A DNA stretch of 42,693 nt from Planctomycetaceae bacterium (GTDB taxonomy: Bacteria; Planctomycetota; Planctomycetia; Pirellulales; UBA1268): positions 1 to 42,693 of the forward strand of contig WTHB01000079.1 of assembly GCA_011523305.1 (NCBI GenBank), written 5' to 3'. Each line of letters opens with the position of its first letter. The first letter of the stretch is position 1. The translations under genes and the position numbers were made by a program. The notes under the pieces are model-generated. The model saw only the letters and a list, made by a program, of their open reading frames with translations. It was not told the origin of the DNA and did not search any database. This document shows positions 8,244 through 16,552 of the stretch, piece by piece.

Positions 8244-9992
8244 ATGCGAAACCTGTACCTCTCCATCCTGCTCGTTGCCCTCGCGGCCGGCGGCGTCCTG
8301 CTGCCAGGCATCGGTACCGCTCCCCTCTGGGACGAGGATGAGCCGAAAAATGCGGCCTGCTCCGTGGCCATGCTCGATTCCGGAAACTGGATTGTGCCGA
8401 CGTTCAACGGGAACCTTCGGGTCGAAAAACCGCCGCTGGTGAACTGGGTTCAGATGGCTGGCATCGGGCTGCTGGGCCGAAATGAGGCCGGCGTGCGGAT
8501 CGGCTCGGTCTGCCTGACCATCGGCACCTGCCTGCTCACCTCGTTGCTGGGGCGGCTCCTCGCCGGCCCGGCTGTTGGCTTGTTGACCGGAATCATCATG
8601 GCGAGTTGCCTGTGGACAGCCGTTGGCGGCCGGGCAGCCACCCCCGATGCGCCGCTGGTTTTCTGCACCACCCTCGCCGCCACCCTGTTCGCCCACAGCC
8701 TCCGGGGAGGCTGCCAAACCATCAGCCGGCACCGCGCAATCGGCATCGGCTTGGCCTGCGGGGCCGCGGTGCTCGCCAAGGGCCCAGTTGGCCTGGTTCT
8801 GCCGCTGGTCGCCTTCTGGCTCTGCCGTTGCTGGCTCTCGACCACGGCACCAGCGGCAGGCTGGGCAAGCAGGCTTGCTCAGGCCGGAATCGGCCTCCGG
8901 CCCCTCATCATCTGTGGCGTCGCAACTGGTGTTGCCCTGCCCTGGTATGCACTCGTCGGCTTCTTCACTGAGGGCCGCTGGCTGACCGAATTCCTGCTGG
9001 TTCACAACGCCGGCCGGTTCGCCGCCCCCATGGAAGGGCACGACGGCTCACTGCTTTACTACCCAGTCGTTGCTGCGATCGGCCTGTTTCCCTGGTCGCT
9101 GGTCATCCTGGCTGTTCCCGTGCACGCCTGGTTTGTCTGGCGAAAGGCACCGGCCGGTGATCCCCGCCGGATGGCCATCGCTTTTGCCGGAAGTTGGGCC
9201 CTGACGTGGATCGGCACATTTTCACTCGCTGGCACAAAATTGCCGGGCTACATCTGGCCCGCCTACCCCGCGCTCTCCTTGGCCACGGCGGTCTACCTGA
9301 TCGACTGGCTGGAACATCGAACCGGCTGGGAGCGGTGGCTCTCGCGCCGCCTTACCCCTGATGCCGTCTTGCAGATTGGCTGGGGAAGTCTGGCCGTTGT
9401 CGGCTGTGGCTTTCTCGTTGGACTGCCGCTCATCGCCACACACTATGCCTCGGGCAGCGTCTGGCTCGGCCTGATTGGCCTGCTACCGATTGCGACAGCA
9501 GGCGGTGCAGCCGTGCTCCAGCAGCGACAGCAGCGGTGGGCGGCACTGGCCGTACTGGCGGCCTCAGCAGTGCCGTTCCTGGCACTTCTAGGAGGTGTTG
9601 CCGCCGTCCAACTGGCCTGGCACCAGGGAACGGCAACGCTGGTTGCCGACGTGCCTGCACAGGCACGCGATGGAGCCTGGGCCAGTCTCCATCCGGCTCG
9701 CCCCAGCCTGGTCTTCTACACCGGCGGGCCCGTTGCGGACCTCCCCGACATCGATGCGGGGCTTGCCCACCTGCGGAGTTCCGCCACCGCCAAACTGGTG
9801 GTAAAGACCGCCGCCCTCCCCGCCATGCTGCCCGATCTTCCACCGGACTGCCGAGTTCTCAGTGAAAAGCCGGCTTCATTCGACCCCGGCCTTGTCGTCC
9901 TGGGTCGGCTTCCGCAGGAGCCAGTGCCTGCGCTCGCCCAGCATGCGTCCCACGCCCAGCCCCCAACGCACCTCCACCCGGAGCCTCTCTGA
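8244..9992 (+). CDS. GT-C fold membrane glycosyltransferase, ArnT/GT39-83-like (first copy)
   Basis: Predicted to transfer a sugar from a polyprenyl-phosphate carrier to lipid A, a surface glycan or a protein on the outer face of the inner membrane. The 582 residues contain roughly a dozen hydrophobic helices. The first extracytoplasmic loop carries the acidic pair typical of the family (WDEDEP, residues 29-34), followed by FNGNLRVEKPPL (54-65), the EKPPL signature. Later, VHNAGRFAAPMEGH resembles the second conserved loop. A longer TTG frame from 8172 exists, but ATG 8244 opens directly into the first membrane helix and is preferred; its ribosome site is weak. The stop overlaps the next start by one base (TGATG). 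The substrate is unknown. Confidence 0.85.
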   Translation: MRNLYLSILLVALAAGGVLLPGIGTAPLWDEDEPKNAACSVAMLDSGNWIVPTFNGNLRVEKPPLVNWVQMAGIGLLGRNEAGVRIGSVCLTIGTCLLTSLLGRLLAGPAVGLLTGIIMASCLWTAVGGRAATPDAPLVFCTTLAATLFAHSLRGGCQTISRHRAIGIGLACGAAVLAKGPVGLVLPLVAFWLCRCWLSTTAPAAGWASRLAQAGIGLRPLIICGVATGVALPWYALVGFFTEGRWLTEFLLVHNAGRFAAPMEGHDGSLLYYPVVAAIGLFPWSLVILAVPVHAWFVWRKAPAGDPRRMAIAFAGSWALTWIGTFSLAGTKLPGYIWPAYPALSLATAVYLIDWLEHRTGWERWLSRRLTPDAVLQIGWGSLAVVGCGFLVGLPLIATHYASGSVWLGLIGLLPIATAGGAAVLQQRQQRWAALAVLAASAVPFLALLGGVAAVQLAWHQGTATLVADVPAQARDGAWASLHPARPSLVFYTGGPVADLPDIDAGLAHLRSSATAKLVVKTAALPAMLPDLPPDCRVLSEKPASFDPGLVVLGRLPQEPVPALAQHASHAQPPTHLHPEPL

Positions 9993-11851
9993 TGCCAACG
10001 TTTGAGTCTGTTCTTGACCGTCGTCCGCGACTGGTCGTCCTCCTCGTCGCCACTGCCGCCCTGGCGGCTGGCTTCATGGCGATGCCGTTTTGGGACGAAG
10101 ACGAACCACGCTTTGCCGCAATCGCCCGCACCATGGTTGCAACCGGTGACTGGATCGTACCCATGTTCAACGGCGAACTGGCTGTCGATAAGCCGGTCCT
10201 GATGCACTGGTGCATGGCAGCAGGCTTCACGCTCTTCGGCTTCAATGAATTTGCCGCTCGGCTGCCCTCCGCCGTGGCCGCTCTCCTAACCGCACTGGCG
10301 CTGCTGCGGGCAGGCACCCGCTGGTTCAATCCAGCCACCGGGGTTACAGCAGCCCTCGCCTATATCGGCTGCCTTCTCGTTGCCATTGAAGCCCACGCGG
10401 CCACCCCCGATGCGATCCTCGTCGCTCTCACTACCTGGGGCACCCTGCTTCTGGTTGAGCCGCTGCTGCCAGACCGTCGTCAGCTCGCCGCTGCTGGTTC
10501 CCAGCAGGCCTCTTCCGTGAGCTCACCCCCGTCCCTCAGCCTTTCCCACGCGGTTCTCGCAGGCTGCCTGTTCGGCCTAGCCGTGCTCTGCAAAGGCCCG
10601 ATTGGCCTGATTGGCCCGCTCGCAGTGGTACTGCCTTTCGTCTGGCTCGTCACCTGGCTGGCCCTGCCTGCCGAGCGGCCCACGGAGCTGAGCCTTGGCA
10701 GTCAGTGCCGCGGGCTCGCGCGACACGTCATCATCGCTGGGCCGCGTGCCATCTGGCAGACCCTGCGGCAGACGCGACTGCTCGTCGTGATCCTCGCAAC
10801 GCTGGTGGTTGCCGCTCCCTGGTATCTCGCCGTCGGCCTGCAGACCGACTGGGCTTGGCCGAAAGGCTTCTTCTACGTGCACAACGTCGGTCGCTTCGTC
10901 GCTCCGATGGAACGACATTCCGGTGGCTTTCTCTTCCACCCACTCACCATGCTGGTCGGCTTTTATCCGTGGAGCTGTTTCCTCCCCCTGGCAGTCGTGG
11001 TGGCCTGCAGTCGGCTCTGGAACGCCTGGCGAACCGACCCTTCTCCTGCGGCCGGCCAGACTGACTCCGGGGCATTCGGCCTGCTGCTGCTCTGGCTCGC
11101 CGTCTGGGTGGGCGGCTTCTCCCTGGCCGCCACGAAACTGCCGAACTACGTCATGCCCGCCTATCCGGCGGCAGCACTGCTTGTCGCCGCTCTGGCGATC
11201 GAAGCCGCCAGCCGCACGAGTTGGCCCTTTCCCCGCTGGCTGGCCCTCGGAGTCACCGGCTTGGCCTTCGGCGGCATCGCGACCGCCGGAACCATTCTCG
11301 TCGCCACCTTCTATGGACTCACCGGTGCCGAACCAGCGGCAGTCGTCGGCCTGGTCCCACTGGCTGGAGCCTGCTGGCTGATCTGGACAGCCAGAAGACG
11401 GCCGATGCGGGCGGTAGCGACAATGACGGTTACTAGCCTTGTCTATTCCACACTCGCCGTCGGGCCCGCCGCGGCCTGGATCAGCCGAGCGAACACGCTG
11501 CCCAAACTCCTTGCCACCGCCCACGACCATGCTGGCGGGAAAGCACGACTCGGCGTCTACACCCACCTCACCCCGAACATTGTCTACTATGCTGCGGGCG
11601 AGGTCGCGCGGTGGCAACCCGGGGAAACCGCTGCCACCGCACGGTTCCTGGCCTCAGGTTCCGACGCCGTCGTGATTGTTCCCGAACAGCAGTTCGCTGA
11701 ACTCGCCCCGGCGCTGCCCACCGGCACGGGCATTATTGGACGAGCCCGCCCCCTGTTCAAAAATCAGGACTACCTGCTCATCGGCACCAGCCCGCCACCC
11801 GCTCGCCCCATCGACAACCGCACCGCAACCACTAGGAGCCTGCAGCGATGA
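9992..11851 (+). CDS. GT-C fold membrane glycosyltransferase, ArnT/GT39-83-like (second copy)
   Basis: Paralogue of the preceding gene with the same layout: WDEDEPR (34-40) in the first outer loop, FNGELAVDKPVLMHW (59-73), and VHNVGRFVAPMERH in a later loop. The 619 residues contain many hydrophobic helices and end in a soluble region of about 120 residues. Expected to take a sugar from a polyprenyl-phosphate donor. The two copies have diverged well beyond a recent duplication, so they may add different sugars or act on different acceptors. The frame overlaps its upstream neighbour by 1 base and its downstream neighbour by 4 bases, so all three are surely co-translated. Acceptor and sugar cannot be read from sequence. 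Confidence 0.86.
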   Translation: MPTFESVLDRRPRLVVLLVATAALAAGFMAMPFWDEDEPRFAAIARTMVATGDWIVPMFNGELAVDKPVLMHWCMAAGFTLFGFNEFAARLPSAVAALLTALALLRAGTRWFNPATGVTAALAYIGCLLVAIEAHAATPDAILVALTTWGTLLLVEPLLPDRRQLAAAGSQQASSVSSPPSLSLSHAVLAGCLFGLAVLCKGPIGLIGPLAVVLPFVWLVTWLALPAERPTELSLGSQCRGLARHVIIAGPRAIWQTLRQTRLLVVILATLVVAAPWYLAVGLQTDWAWPKGFFYVHNVGRFVAPMERHSGGFLFHPLTMLVGFYPWSCFLPLAVVVACSRLWNAWRTDPSPAAGQTDSGAFGLLLLWLAVWVGGFSLAATKLPNYVMPAYPAAALLVAALAIEAASRTSWPFPRWLALGVTGLAFGGIATAGTILVATFYGLTGAEPAAVVGLVPLAGACWLIWTARRRPMRAVATMTVTSLVYSTLAVGPAAAWISRANTLPKLLATAHDHAGGKARLGVYTHLTPNIVYYAAGEVARWQPGETAATARFLASGSDAVVIVPEQQFAELAPALPTGTGIIGRARPLFKNQDYLLIGTSPPPARPIDNRTATTRSLQR

Positions 11852-12900
11852 GCCCTGCCCCCACGCAGCCTGCACCTGGAGCGCCCCCCTTGGCGACACC
11901 CTGGGCGGCACACCGGCCGCAGCCAGGCCTGCTTTCGATTGTGATTCCCTGCCACAACGAAGAGGCAGTTATCGAGACCACGCATGGACGGCTCGCCAGC
12001 CTCGCCCCGACCCTGGAGATGTCGCTGGAGGTAATCTACATCGATGACGGCAGCCGCGATCAGACGCTGGCCAAGCTCCGACAGATCGCTGCTACCGATC
12101 CGCGGGTCGTGGTGCTCGAACTTTCGCGGAACTTCGGCCAGCAGGCAGCCATGTCCGCCGGCCTCGAGTTTGCCCGAGGCGATGCCGTTGTGATCATCGA
12201 TGCTGATCTCCAGGACCCCCCTGAGGTAATCCCCGAAATGATTGCTCGTTGGCGGGCGGGGGTCGACGTGGCATATGGCCGGCGGCGGACCCGCGACGGA
12301 GAAACCGCCTTCAAACTGATTACAGCAAGCCTCTTTCACCGGCTCTTCGCCAGCCTGATGCCCTACCCGATGCCAGTCGACACGGGCGACTTCAAACTCT
12401 GCGACCGAGCAGTTGTCGACGCGGTTCGCGATGCCCCCGAGAAACGCCGTTACCTCCGCAGCCTGATTCCCTGGGCGGGCTTTCGGCATGAGCCGGTCTG
12501 GTACGACCGCGATGCCCGGACTGCCGGCGAAACAAAATATTCGCCCCGTAAACTTCTGGCGTTGGCAGCCGATGCGGTCATCCTCTCGTCCGACAAACCA
12601 CTTCGACTGATCTGGGTGGCAGCAGCCGCGCTAGCCCTTGTCGGAATGGGGAGCCTAACCTGGCTGGTGGCCCAGCCTCCTGCGGCAGGCCAGACGCTTC
12701 CTGCCGTGCTCGCCGTCGCGGGTCTGTTGGCGGCCGTCCAAACTGCCGCTGTTGCACTAGTGGGTGAATACGTCCTGCGGGGCTACCGCGAAACCCAGGG
12801 ACGCCCCACCTATGTCATTCGGGATGTCCTTGGGCAGCAAGGCCACCAGGCTACCAATCCAGCGACGCCGGCGGGCCGCCCACAGAGCAACGTCGCCTAA
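11848..12900 (+). CDS. GT2 polyprenyl-phosphate glycosyltransferase (GtrB/DPM1-like)
   Basis: Predicted to move a sugar from a nucleotide donor to polyprenyl phosphate on the cytoplasmic face, making the lipid-linked donor that GT-C enzymes use. The 350 residues hold a GT-A domain with IVIPCHNEE (31-39), DDGS (66-69) and DADLQDPP (118-125), the metal and donor signature of the DPM1/GtrB/ArnC group. Two C-terminal membrane helices (about 252-274 and 284-307) match the bacterial GtrB layout. The start ATG overlaps the upstream stop (ATGA), with AGGAG (11834-11838) 9 bases ahead. The first 26 residues are a Pro/Ala-rich extension. The pairing with two GT-C genes supports a common pathway, but this is inference. 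Confidence 0.88.
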   Translation: MSPAPTQPAPGAPPLATPWAAHRPQPGLLSIVIPCHNEEAVIETTHGRLASLAPTLEMSLEVIYIDDGSRDQTLAKLRQIAATDPRVVVLELSRNFGQQAAMSAGLEFARGDAVVIIDADLQDPPEVIPEMIARWRAGVDVAYGRRRTRDGETAFKLITASLFHRLFASLMPYPMPVDTGDFKLCDRAVVDAVRDAPEKRRYLRSLIPWAGFRHEPVWYDRDARTAGETKYSPRKLLALAADAVILSSDKPLRLIWVAAAALALVGMGSLTWLVAQPPAAGQTLPAVLAVAGLLAAVQTAAVALVGEYVLRGYRETQGRPTYVIRDVLGQQGHQATNPATPAGRPQSNVA

Positions 12901-12931
12901 TCGCTGCGGGGTGGCTGTTTGCCCGCGGCCC

Positions 12932-13489
12932 CTAGAGGGCAGCCTCTATGGCCGCGACCAGTTTCGAATCCTCCGGCCCGACGCTCGATTTGTAGCGACC
13001 GATGATCTGGCCATCCCGCCCGAGCAGAAACTTCTCGAAGTTCCAGCCCACTTCGCCCGACGGCTCAGCCGACTCCGTCAATGCCTGATAGAGCGGTGTC
13101 TTCTTCGCACCCTTCACGGAGGTCTTCGCGAACATATCGAAGGTGACACCGTAAGTGGTCGCACAGAAGGCTGCGATTTCGCCGTCGCTTCCCGGCTCTT
13201 GAGCGCCAAAGTCATTTGCCGGAAAGCCAAGAATCACCAACCCCTTGTCTTTGTAGGTCTCATACAACTTCTGGAGCCCAGCGTACTGCGAGGTGTATCC
13301 GCACTGACTGGCAACGTTGACGATGAGCACCACCTTTCCTTGATAGGCTGAGAGATCCTGTGAACTGCCATCGATGCGTTGCATCGTGCCCACCAACGGG
13401 CTGGCGGCTTCACTCGAACTCATCAGCGTCAGCATCCCACCCACAACCAGACCTGACAGCACGCACTTGAGCAGTTGAACAGAAAGCAT
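12932..13489 (-). CDS. Exported glutathione peroxidase-family thiol peroxidase
   Basis: Reduces hydroperoxides; bacterial Cys members usually use thioredoxin rather than glutathione. In the 185 residues the peroxidatic Cys63 lies in NVASQCGYT. The rest of the catalytic tetrad is visible: Gln97 (FGAQEPG), Trp149 and Asn150 (GWNFEKFL). Cys109 (AAFCATTYG) is placed like the resolving cysteine of thioredoxin-dependent members. The usual FPCNQF motif reads FPANDF here. Residues 1-29 form a signal peptide ending in SSEAAS, so the enzyme probably works in the periplasm, where a thiol reductant would be needed. The start ATG has CCGGAG 9 bases upstream. It converges with the glycosyltransferase unit across a 31-base gap. 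Confidence 0.9.
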   Translation of the reverse strand: MLSVQLLKCVLSGLVVGGMLTLMSSSEAASPLVGTMQRIDGSSQDLSAYQGKVVLIVNVASQCGYTSQYAGLQKLYETYKDKGLVILGFPANDFGAQEPGSDGEIAAFCATTYGVTFDMFAKTSVKGAKKTPLYQALTESAEPSGEVGWNFEKFLLGRDGQIIGRYKSSVGPEDSKLVAAIEAAL

Positions 13490-13537
13490 CGAGTAAATCT
13501 CCGGAGAACAGTGCCGTAACCACGCGATACGGGAGAG

Positions 13538-13561
13538 GCAGCCCTCGACGACGAGGGCCGC
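13538..13561 (-). terminator. Strong hairpin after pckA, possible terminator
   Basis: Ten-base-pair stem with one G-T pair and a 4-base loop (GCAGCCCTCG-ACGA-CGAGGGCCGC on the plus strand). It lies about 50 bases past the pckA stop and about 50 bases before the peroxidase ATG. There is no T-run, so it may be a processing or attenuation structure rather than an intrinsic terminator. Confidence 0.45.
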
Positions 13562-13611
13562 AGCAAACGACCACGGTATCCTACCTTACCAAAAAATGTT
13601 CGCCCCAGCGC

Positions 13612-15195
13612 TCAGCCCGGTGGTCCCGCCTGCACCACATCAGGTCCGGCTGCTTCGGCGTAGACCACAAAATTCTCGCGAAGTTTTGCCGCGAGCATCC
13701 GAGCCGCAGTCTCCCAAGCCCCGACATCTGCCCAGGCTCGGCGGGGAATCAGCAGTTCAGCAGGGACTCCAGGAACCTGGCTCACCGCATGGAGCCCAAA
13801 GATCGGATCGGTCTCAACCGCCGCCGCATCGAGGGCCCCGGCATGAATGGCATCGATAATCTGCCGGGTTGCGGCCAGATCAATTCGTTTGCCAACGCCA
13901 TAGCCGCCACCAGTCCAGCCTGTATTCACCAGCCATGCCTGCGTCCCATGCCGCTGCAATTTTTCAGCGAGCAGACGGGCATAGACCACCGGATGCCGCA
14001 CCAGGAAGGCCGCACTGAAACATGCCGAAAAGGCAAGCTGGGGCTCAAAAATCCCGACCTCCGTGCCGGCCACCCTCGCGGTGTAGCCTGAGAGGAACTG
14101 GTACATGGCCTGCTCCCGAGAGAGCCGACTCACCGGTGGCAGCACGCCCGAAGCGTCACAGGTCAAAAAGATCACATGCCGGGGGTGCCCTGCGGTGCAG
14201 GGAGGTCGGGCATTGTCGATGTGGTCAATGGGGTAGGCCGCTCGCGTGTTCTCGGTGATGGCACTCGACTCAAAATCAACCTCACGTGTTGCCTGGTCAT
14301 AGACCACGTTTTCGAGAACCGTGCCAAACCGAATTGCCCGAAAAATCTCTGGCTCACGGTCCGCGGAGAGATGGATGCACTTGGCATAGCAGCCACCCTC
14401 AATGTTGAAGACGCCGGCTTCCCCCCAGCCGTGTTCGTCATCCCCCAGCAACCGTCGGGTAGGATCGGCTGAGAGCGTTGTCTTGCCCGTGCCAGACAGA
14501 CCAAAGAAGAGCGAGACGTCTCCCTTTGAACCCTCGTTGGCCGCGCAGTGCATCGACAGAATGCCGCGGGCTGGGAGCAACCAGTGCATCAACGTGAAGA
14601 CGCCCTTTTTCATCTCCCCTGCATACTCAGTGCCGAGGATCACCTGCTCGCGACGCTCAAGCGACAGATCGATGCTGGTGCGACTGGTCATCTGCGCAGT
14701 CAGCGGATTGGCTGGAAACTGACCCGCGTTGTAGATCACATAGTCAGGGGAACCAAACCGCTCCAGTTCATCGAGCGTCGGCCGGATGAGCATGTTCTGC
14801 ATGAACAGGGCGTGATAGGCCCGACTGCAGATCACCCGTACCTTGAGCCGGCTGGCGGGGTCCCAGCCGGCAAACCCATCGAACACATAGATCTGGTCAC
14901 GAGTGTTGAGGTAATCGATTGCCCGCTGACGGTTCAGCAAAAAGGTGTGCTCGTCAATTGGGTGATTGACTGGCCCCCACCAGACATCCGGCTCAGAATC
15001 TGGGTGTCGGACGACGTGCTTGTCCTTCGGGCTGCGGCCAGTCTTGGCTCCCGACCGAATTGCGATAGCCCCACTGGACACGATACCAGCCCGCTCACGG
15101 GTCACCGCATCCTCATAGAGCCGGGCCGGCGAAGCATTGCGGACGACCACAGGAACTGTGATTTCCTGTGGACTCAAATCAACATGAATCGGCAT
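13612..15195 (-). CDS. pckA: Phosphoenolpyruvate carboxykinase (ATP)
   Basis: Converts oxaloacetate and ATP to phosphoenolpyruvate, CO2 and ADP, the entry step of gluconeogenesis. The 527 residues fit the ATP-type family. The P-loop GLSGTGKT is at 232-239 with Lys238, and the kinase-2 motif LLGDDEHGW at about 249-257 carries metal-binding Asp252/253. The N-terminal RSGAKTGRSPKDK block binds substrate. A TTG frame could begin at 15225, but ATG 15195 has GGAG (plus-strand CTCC, 15204-15207) 8 bases upstream and is preferred. It sits 67 bases after the four-helix membrane protein gene and may be read from the same promoter. Confidence 0.96.
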   Translation of the reverse strand: MPIHVDLSPQEITVPVVVRNASPARLYEDAVTRERAGIVSSGAIAIRSGAKTGRSPKDKHVVRHPDSEPDVWWGPVNHPIDEHTFLLNRQRAIDYLNTRDQIYVFDGFAGWDPASRLKVRVICSRAYHALFMQNMLIRPTLDELERFGSPDYVIYNAGQFPANPLTAQMTSRTSIDLSLERREQVILGTEYAGEMKKGVFTLMHWLLPARGILSMHCAANEGSKGDVSLFFGLSGTGKTTLSADPTRRLLGDDEHGWGEAGVFNIEGGCYAKCIHLSADREPEIFRAIRFGTVLENVVYDQATREVDFESSAITENTRAAYPIDHIDNARPPCTAGHPRHVIFLTCDASGVLPPVSRLSREQAMYQFLSGYTARVAGTEVGIFEPQLAFSACFSAAFLVRHPVVYARLLAEKLQRHGTQAWLVNTGWTGGGYGVGKRIDLAATRQIIDAIHAGALDAAAVETDPIFGLHAVSQVPGVPAELLIPRRAWADVGAWETAARMLAAKLRENFVVYAEAAGPDVVQAGPPG

Positions 15196-15262
15196 GGGCA
15201 GAACTCCAGAGCAGGACGAGGTCACTCCACCTTACTCGATGCCTTCCGCAGGAGAGAACCAG

Positions 15263-15877
15263 CTAGAGAAGCCCATATGCCGACCCACACGCGGCCAGCA
15301 GCAAAAGCCCGCCGAGAATCACGACGGCCACCCCAACCGGGCTTGGCCGCACCCGCAGTCGCCGGGCTGTCCGCCGCAGCCTGCGGCTGAAATCGTTCCA
15401 GCCTTCACCGGCCTCTTCTGTCCGGAGGGCAACAACACTGACCGTCCGTAGCGGACCGCGGCCTTCAACATGCGCCTGCAGCCCGAGCGTCGGCAGGGCG
15501 AGGCTGTCACCAGCCCAGCGAACCGCCGGGTCGACTGCGGCCGCGATTTCGGCAACCAGCGGTCGGACCTGCTCAATGGTAGCGTTGTAGATGAGCAAGC
15601 GGGGACGGGCGAAGAGGATGCAGGTGGCGACGACCAACACATAGACCAGCAGTAAAATCATTTTACTCCAGGGCGAGCCACCCAAGAGCGGCTGCACAGC
15701 AGCCAGCGGGCCAATGGCTACCAGCCCCGACAGCCCAATCCCCAGCAGCACGCCGTCCCAGGCCCCCGTGATAACCAAGGGGCGGCGGCGAAGCTGCAAC
15801 CCGCCAAGAAGGCAGAAGTACCCGCCCAGTGGCAGCAACGCCACCCACAGCGGAAGCCGATCAAGCCAGAAGTTCAT
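15263..15877 (-). CDS. Hypothetical membrane protein with four predicted helices
   Basis: Not recognised. The 204 residues carry hydrophobic segments at about 8-30, 37-60, 71-92 and 180-203. A soluble region of about 85 residues (95-178) contains a conserved-looking patch, ARPRLLIYN, followed by a basic stretch RRLRRTARRLRVRPSP next to the last helix. A longer TTG frame reaches 15955, but ATG 15877 has GGGAG 5 bases upstream. It lies in a minus-strand unit with the Minf_1886 gene and the 31-residue ORF before it and pckA after it. The soluble middle might face the cytoplasm, given the basic flank. No catalytic motif is visible. Confidence 0.7.
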   Translation of the reverse strand: MNFWLDRLPLWVALLPLGGYFCLLGGLQLRRRPLVITGAWDGVLLGIGLSGLVAIGPLAAVQPLLGGSPWSKMILLLVYVLVVATCILFARPRLLIYNATIEQVRPLVAEIAAAVDPAVRWAGDSLALPTLGLQAHVEGRGPLRTVSVVALRTEEAGEGWNDFSRRLRRTARRLRVRPSPVGVAVVILGGLLLLAACGSAYGLL

Positions 15878-15923
15878 CACTTCTCCCACCCAAGGCCATG
15901 GCCGGCCATTCGTTGCCCCGGCA

Positions 15924-16019
15924 TCAACTCCACCAGGCAAGCCAGCCCAAGGCAACCAACCAGACGATTTCGACAGTCACTGCCAAACCCAACCAGCTCA
16001 GGCTGCGGAATGCAATCAT
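15924..16019 (-). CDS. Putative 31-residue single-pass membrane peptide
   Basis: Short ORF filling the gap between the Minf_1886 gene and the four-helix membrane protein. The peptide is MIAFRSLSWLG followed by a hydrophobic helix rich in Val, Leu and Trp, ending GWLAWWS. That is one membrane span with a single Arg near the N terminus. ATG 16019 lies 10 bases after the upstream stop, with AGGTG 4 bases ahead, so coupled translation is plausible. No family is recognised. Its size means chance cannot be excluded; the ribosome site, spacing and amphipathic-end pattern are the support. Confidence 0.45.
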   Translation of the reverse strand: MIAFRSLSWLGLAVTVEIVWLVALGWLAWWS

Positions 16020-16029
16020 GATGCACCTG

Positions 16030-16464
16030 TCACGAGGCCTCGGGCACGGCGAAGGTCAGATCGCGGGCAAAGGCATCTTCGAAGCGGTAGACGTCGTGGA
16101 AATCTTCCCGACAGTCCTGCCGAGTCTTCCGCATCTGTCCGATTTCAATCATGTTGAAGACGATCTCGCCGAAATCGGCCGTCGCCCGCACTCCCCAGGC
16201 ACCCAGCACGGTTGGCGCGAGGTAGCCGTACTGCTGCTGGGCGTATCGACGGGCGGCCTCACAGAGCTCTTGGCCAGTGACGTGCTGCTCAGTCTTACGG
16301 CGTCGGCCAGCCTTCTTCGGACCAGCAGGCTCACCGCTGCCTAGGCCCAAGGCATCCTGAGCAAAGGAGAGGGCCTCCAAGACGAAGAGATAGGCATCGA
16401 GCGTGTATCGAGGATCTCGCTCAAGCAACTCAGCGAGCGGATGGGATGGGTCGACAAGGGGCAT
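16030..16464 (-). CDS. Minf_1886-family conserved protein of unknown function
   Basis: Recognised by pattern as the small protein conserved in Planctomycetota and Verrucomicrobia (Minf_1886/TIGR04138-like). The 144 residues include RYTLDAYLFVLEAL near the N terminus, HVTGQELCEAAR in the middle, YGYLAPTVLGAWGV, then TADFGEIVFNMIEIG and a DFHDVYRFEDAF end. A basic, low-complexity linker (KKAGRRRK) separates the first two blocks. Function is unknown. GTG 16476 is an alternative start, but ATG 16464 has GAGG 6-7 bases upstream. It is the first gene of a short minus-strand unit and has an extended -10 promoter close upstream. Confidence 0.8.
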   Translation of the reverse strand: MPLVDPSHPLAELLERDPRYTLDAYLFVLEALSFAQDALGLGSGEPAGPKKAGRRRKTEQHVTGQELCEAARRYAQQQYGYLAPTVLGAWGVRATADFGEIVFNMIEIGQMRKTRQDCREDFHDVYRFEDAFARDLTFAVPEAS

Positions 16465-16497
16465 GGCGTTCCTCACTGGCTAACGGGATGCCGCGCG

Positions 16498-16506
16498 AGT
16501 ATAGCA
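16498..16506 (-). promoter_or_regulatory. Extended -10 promoter for the Minf_1886-pckA unit
   Basis: Minus-strand TGCTATACT contains a 5-of-6 -10 box (TATACT, 16498-16503) with the upstream TG of extended -10 promoters. No convincing -35 box is seen at 16-18 bases. The predicted leader to the ATG at 16464 is about 25-30 bases. Confidence 0.45.
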
Positions 16507-16552
16507 CTCTTTGCCCATCGACAGCAGATTTCCGACCGCGGCAGGTCGCCCC

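Noticed and set aside
8082-9041. Open frame of 319 codons on the minus strand upstream of gyrA
   Set aside because: Antisense to the first GT-C gene, Gln/Glu/Gly-rich low complexity, no ribosome site; treated as a shadow.
10577-11617. Open frame of 346 codons on the minus strand
   Set aside because: Lies wholly inside the second GT-C gene; composition is that of an antisense shadow in GC-rich DNA, with no motifs.
12906-12926. GCGGG/CCCGC hairpin in the convergent gap between the GT2 and peroxidase genes
   Set aside because: Only 5 bp with an 11-base loop and no T-run; too weak to call a bidirectional terminator.
12961-12990. GTTTCGAATCC-like T-loop of a tRNA
   Set aside because: Falls inside the peroxidase coding sequence and no acceptor or anticodon stem can be drawn.
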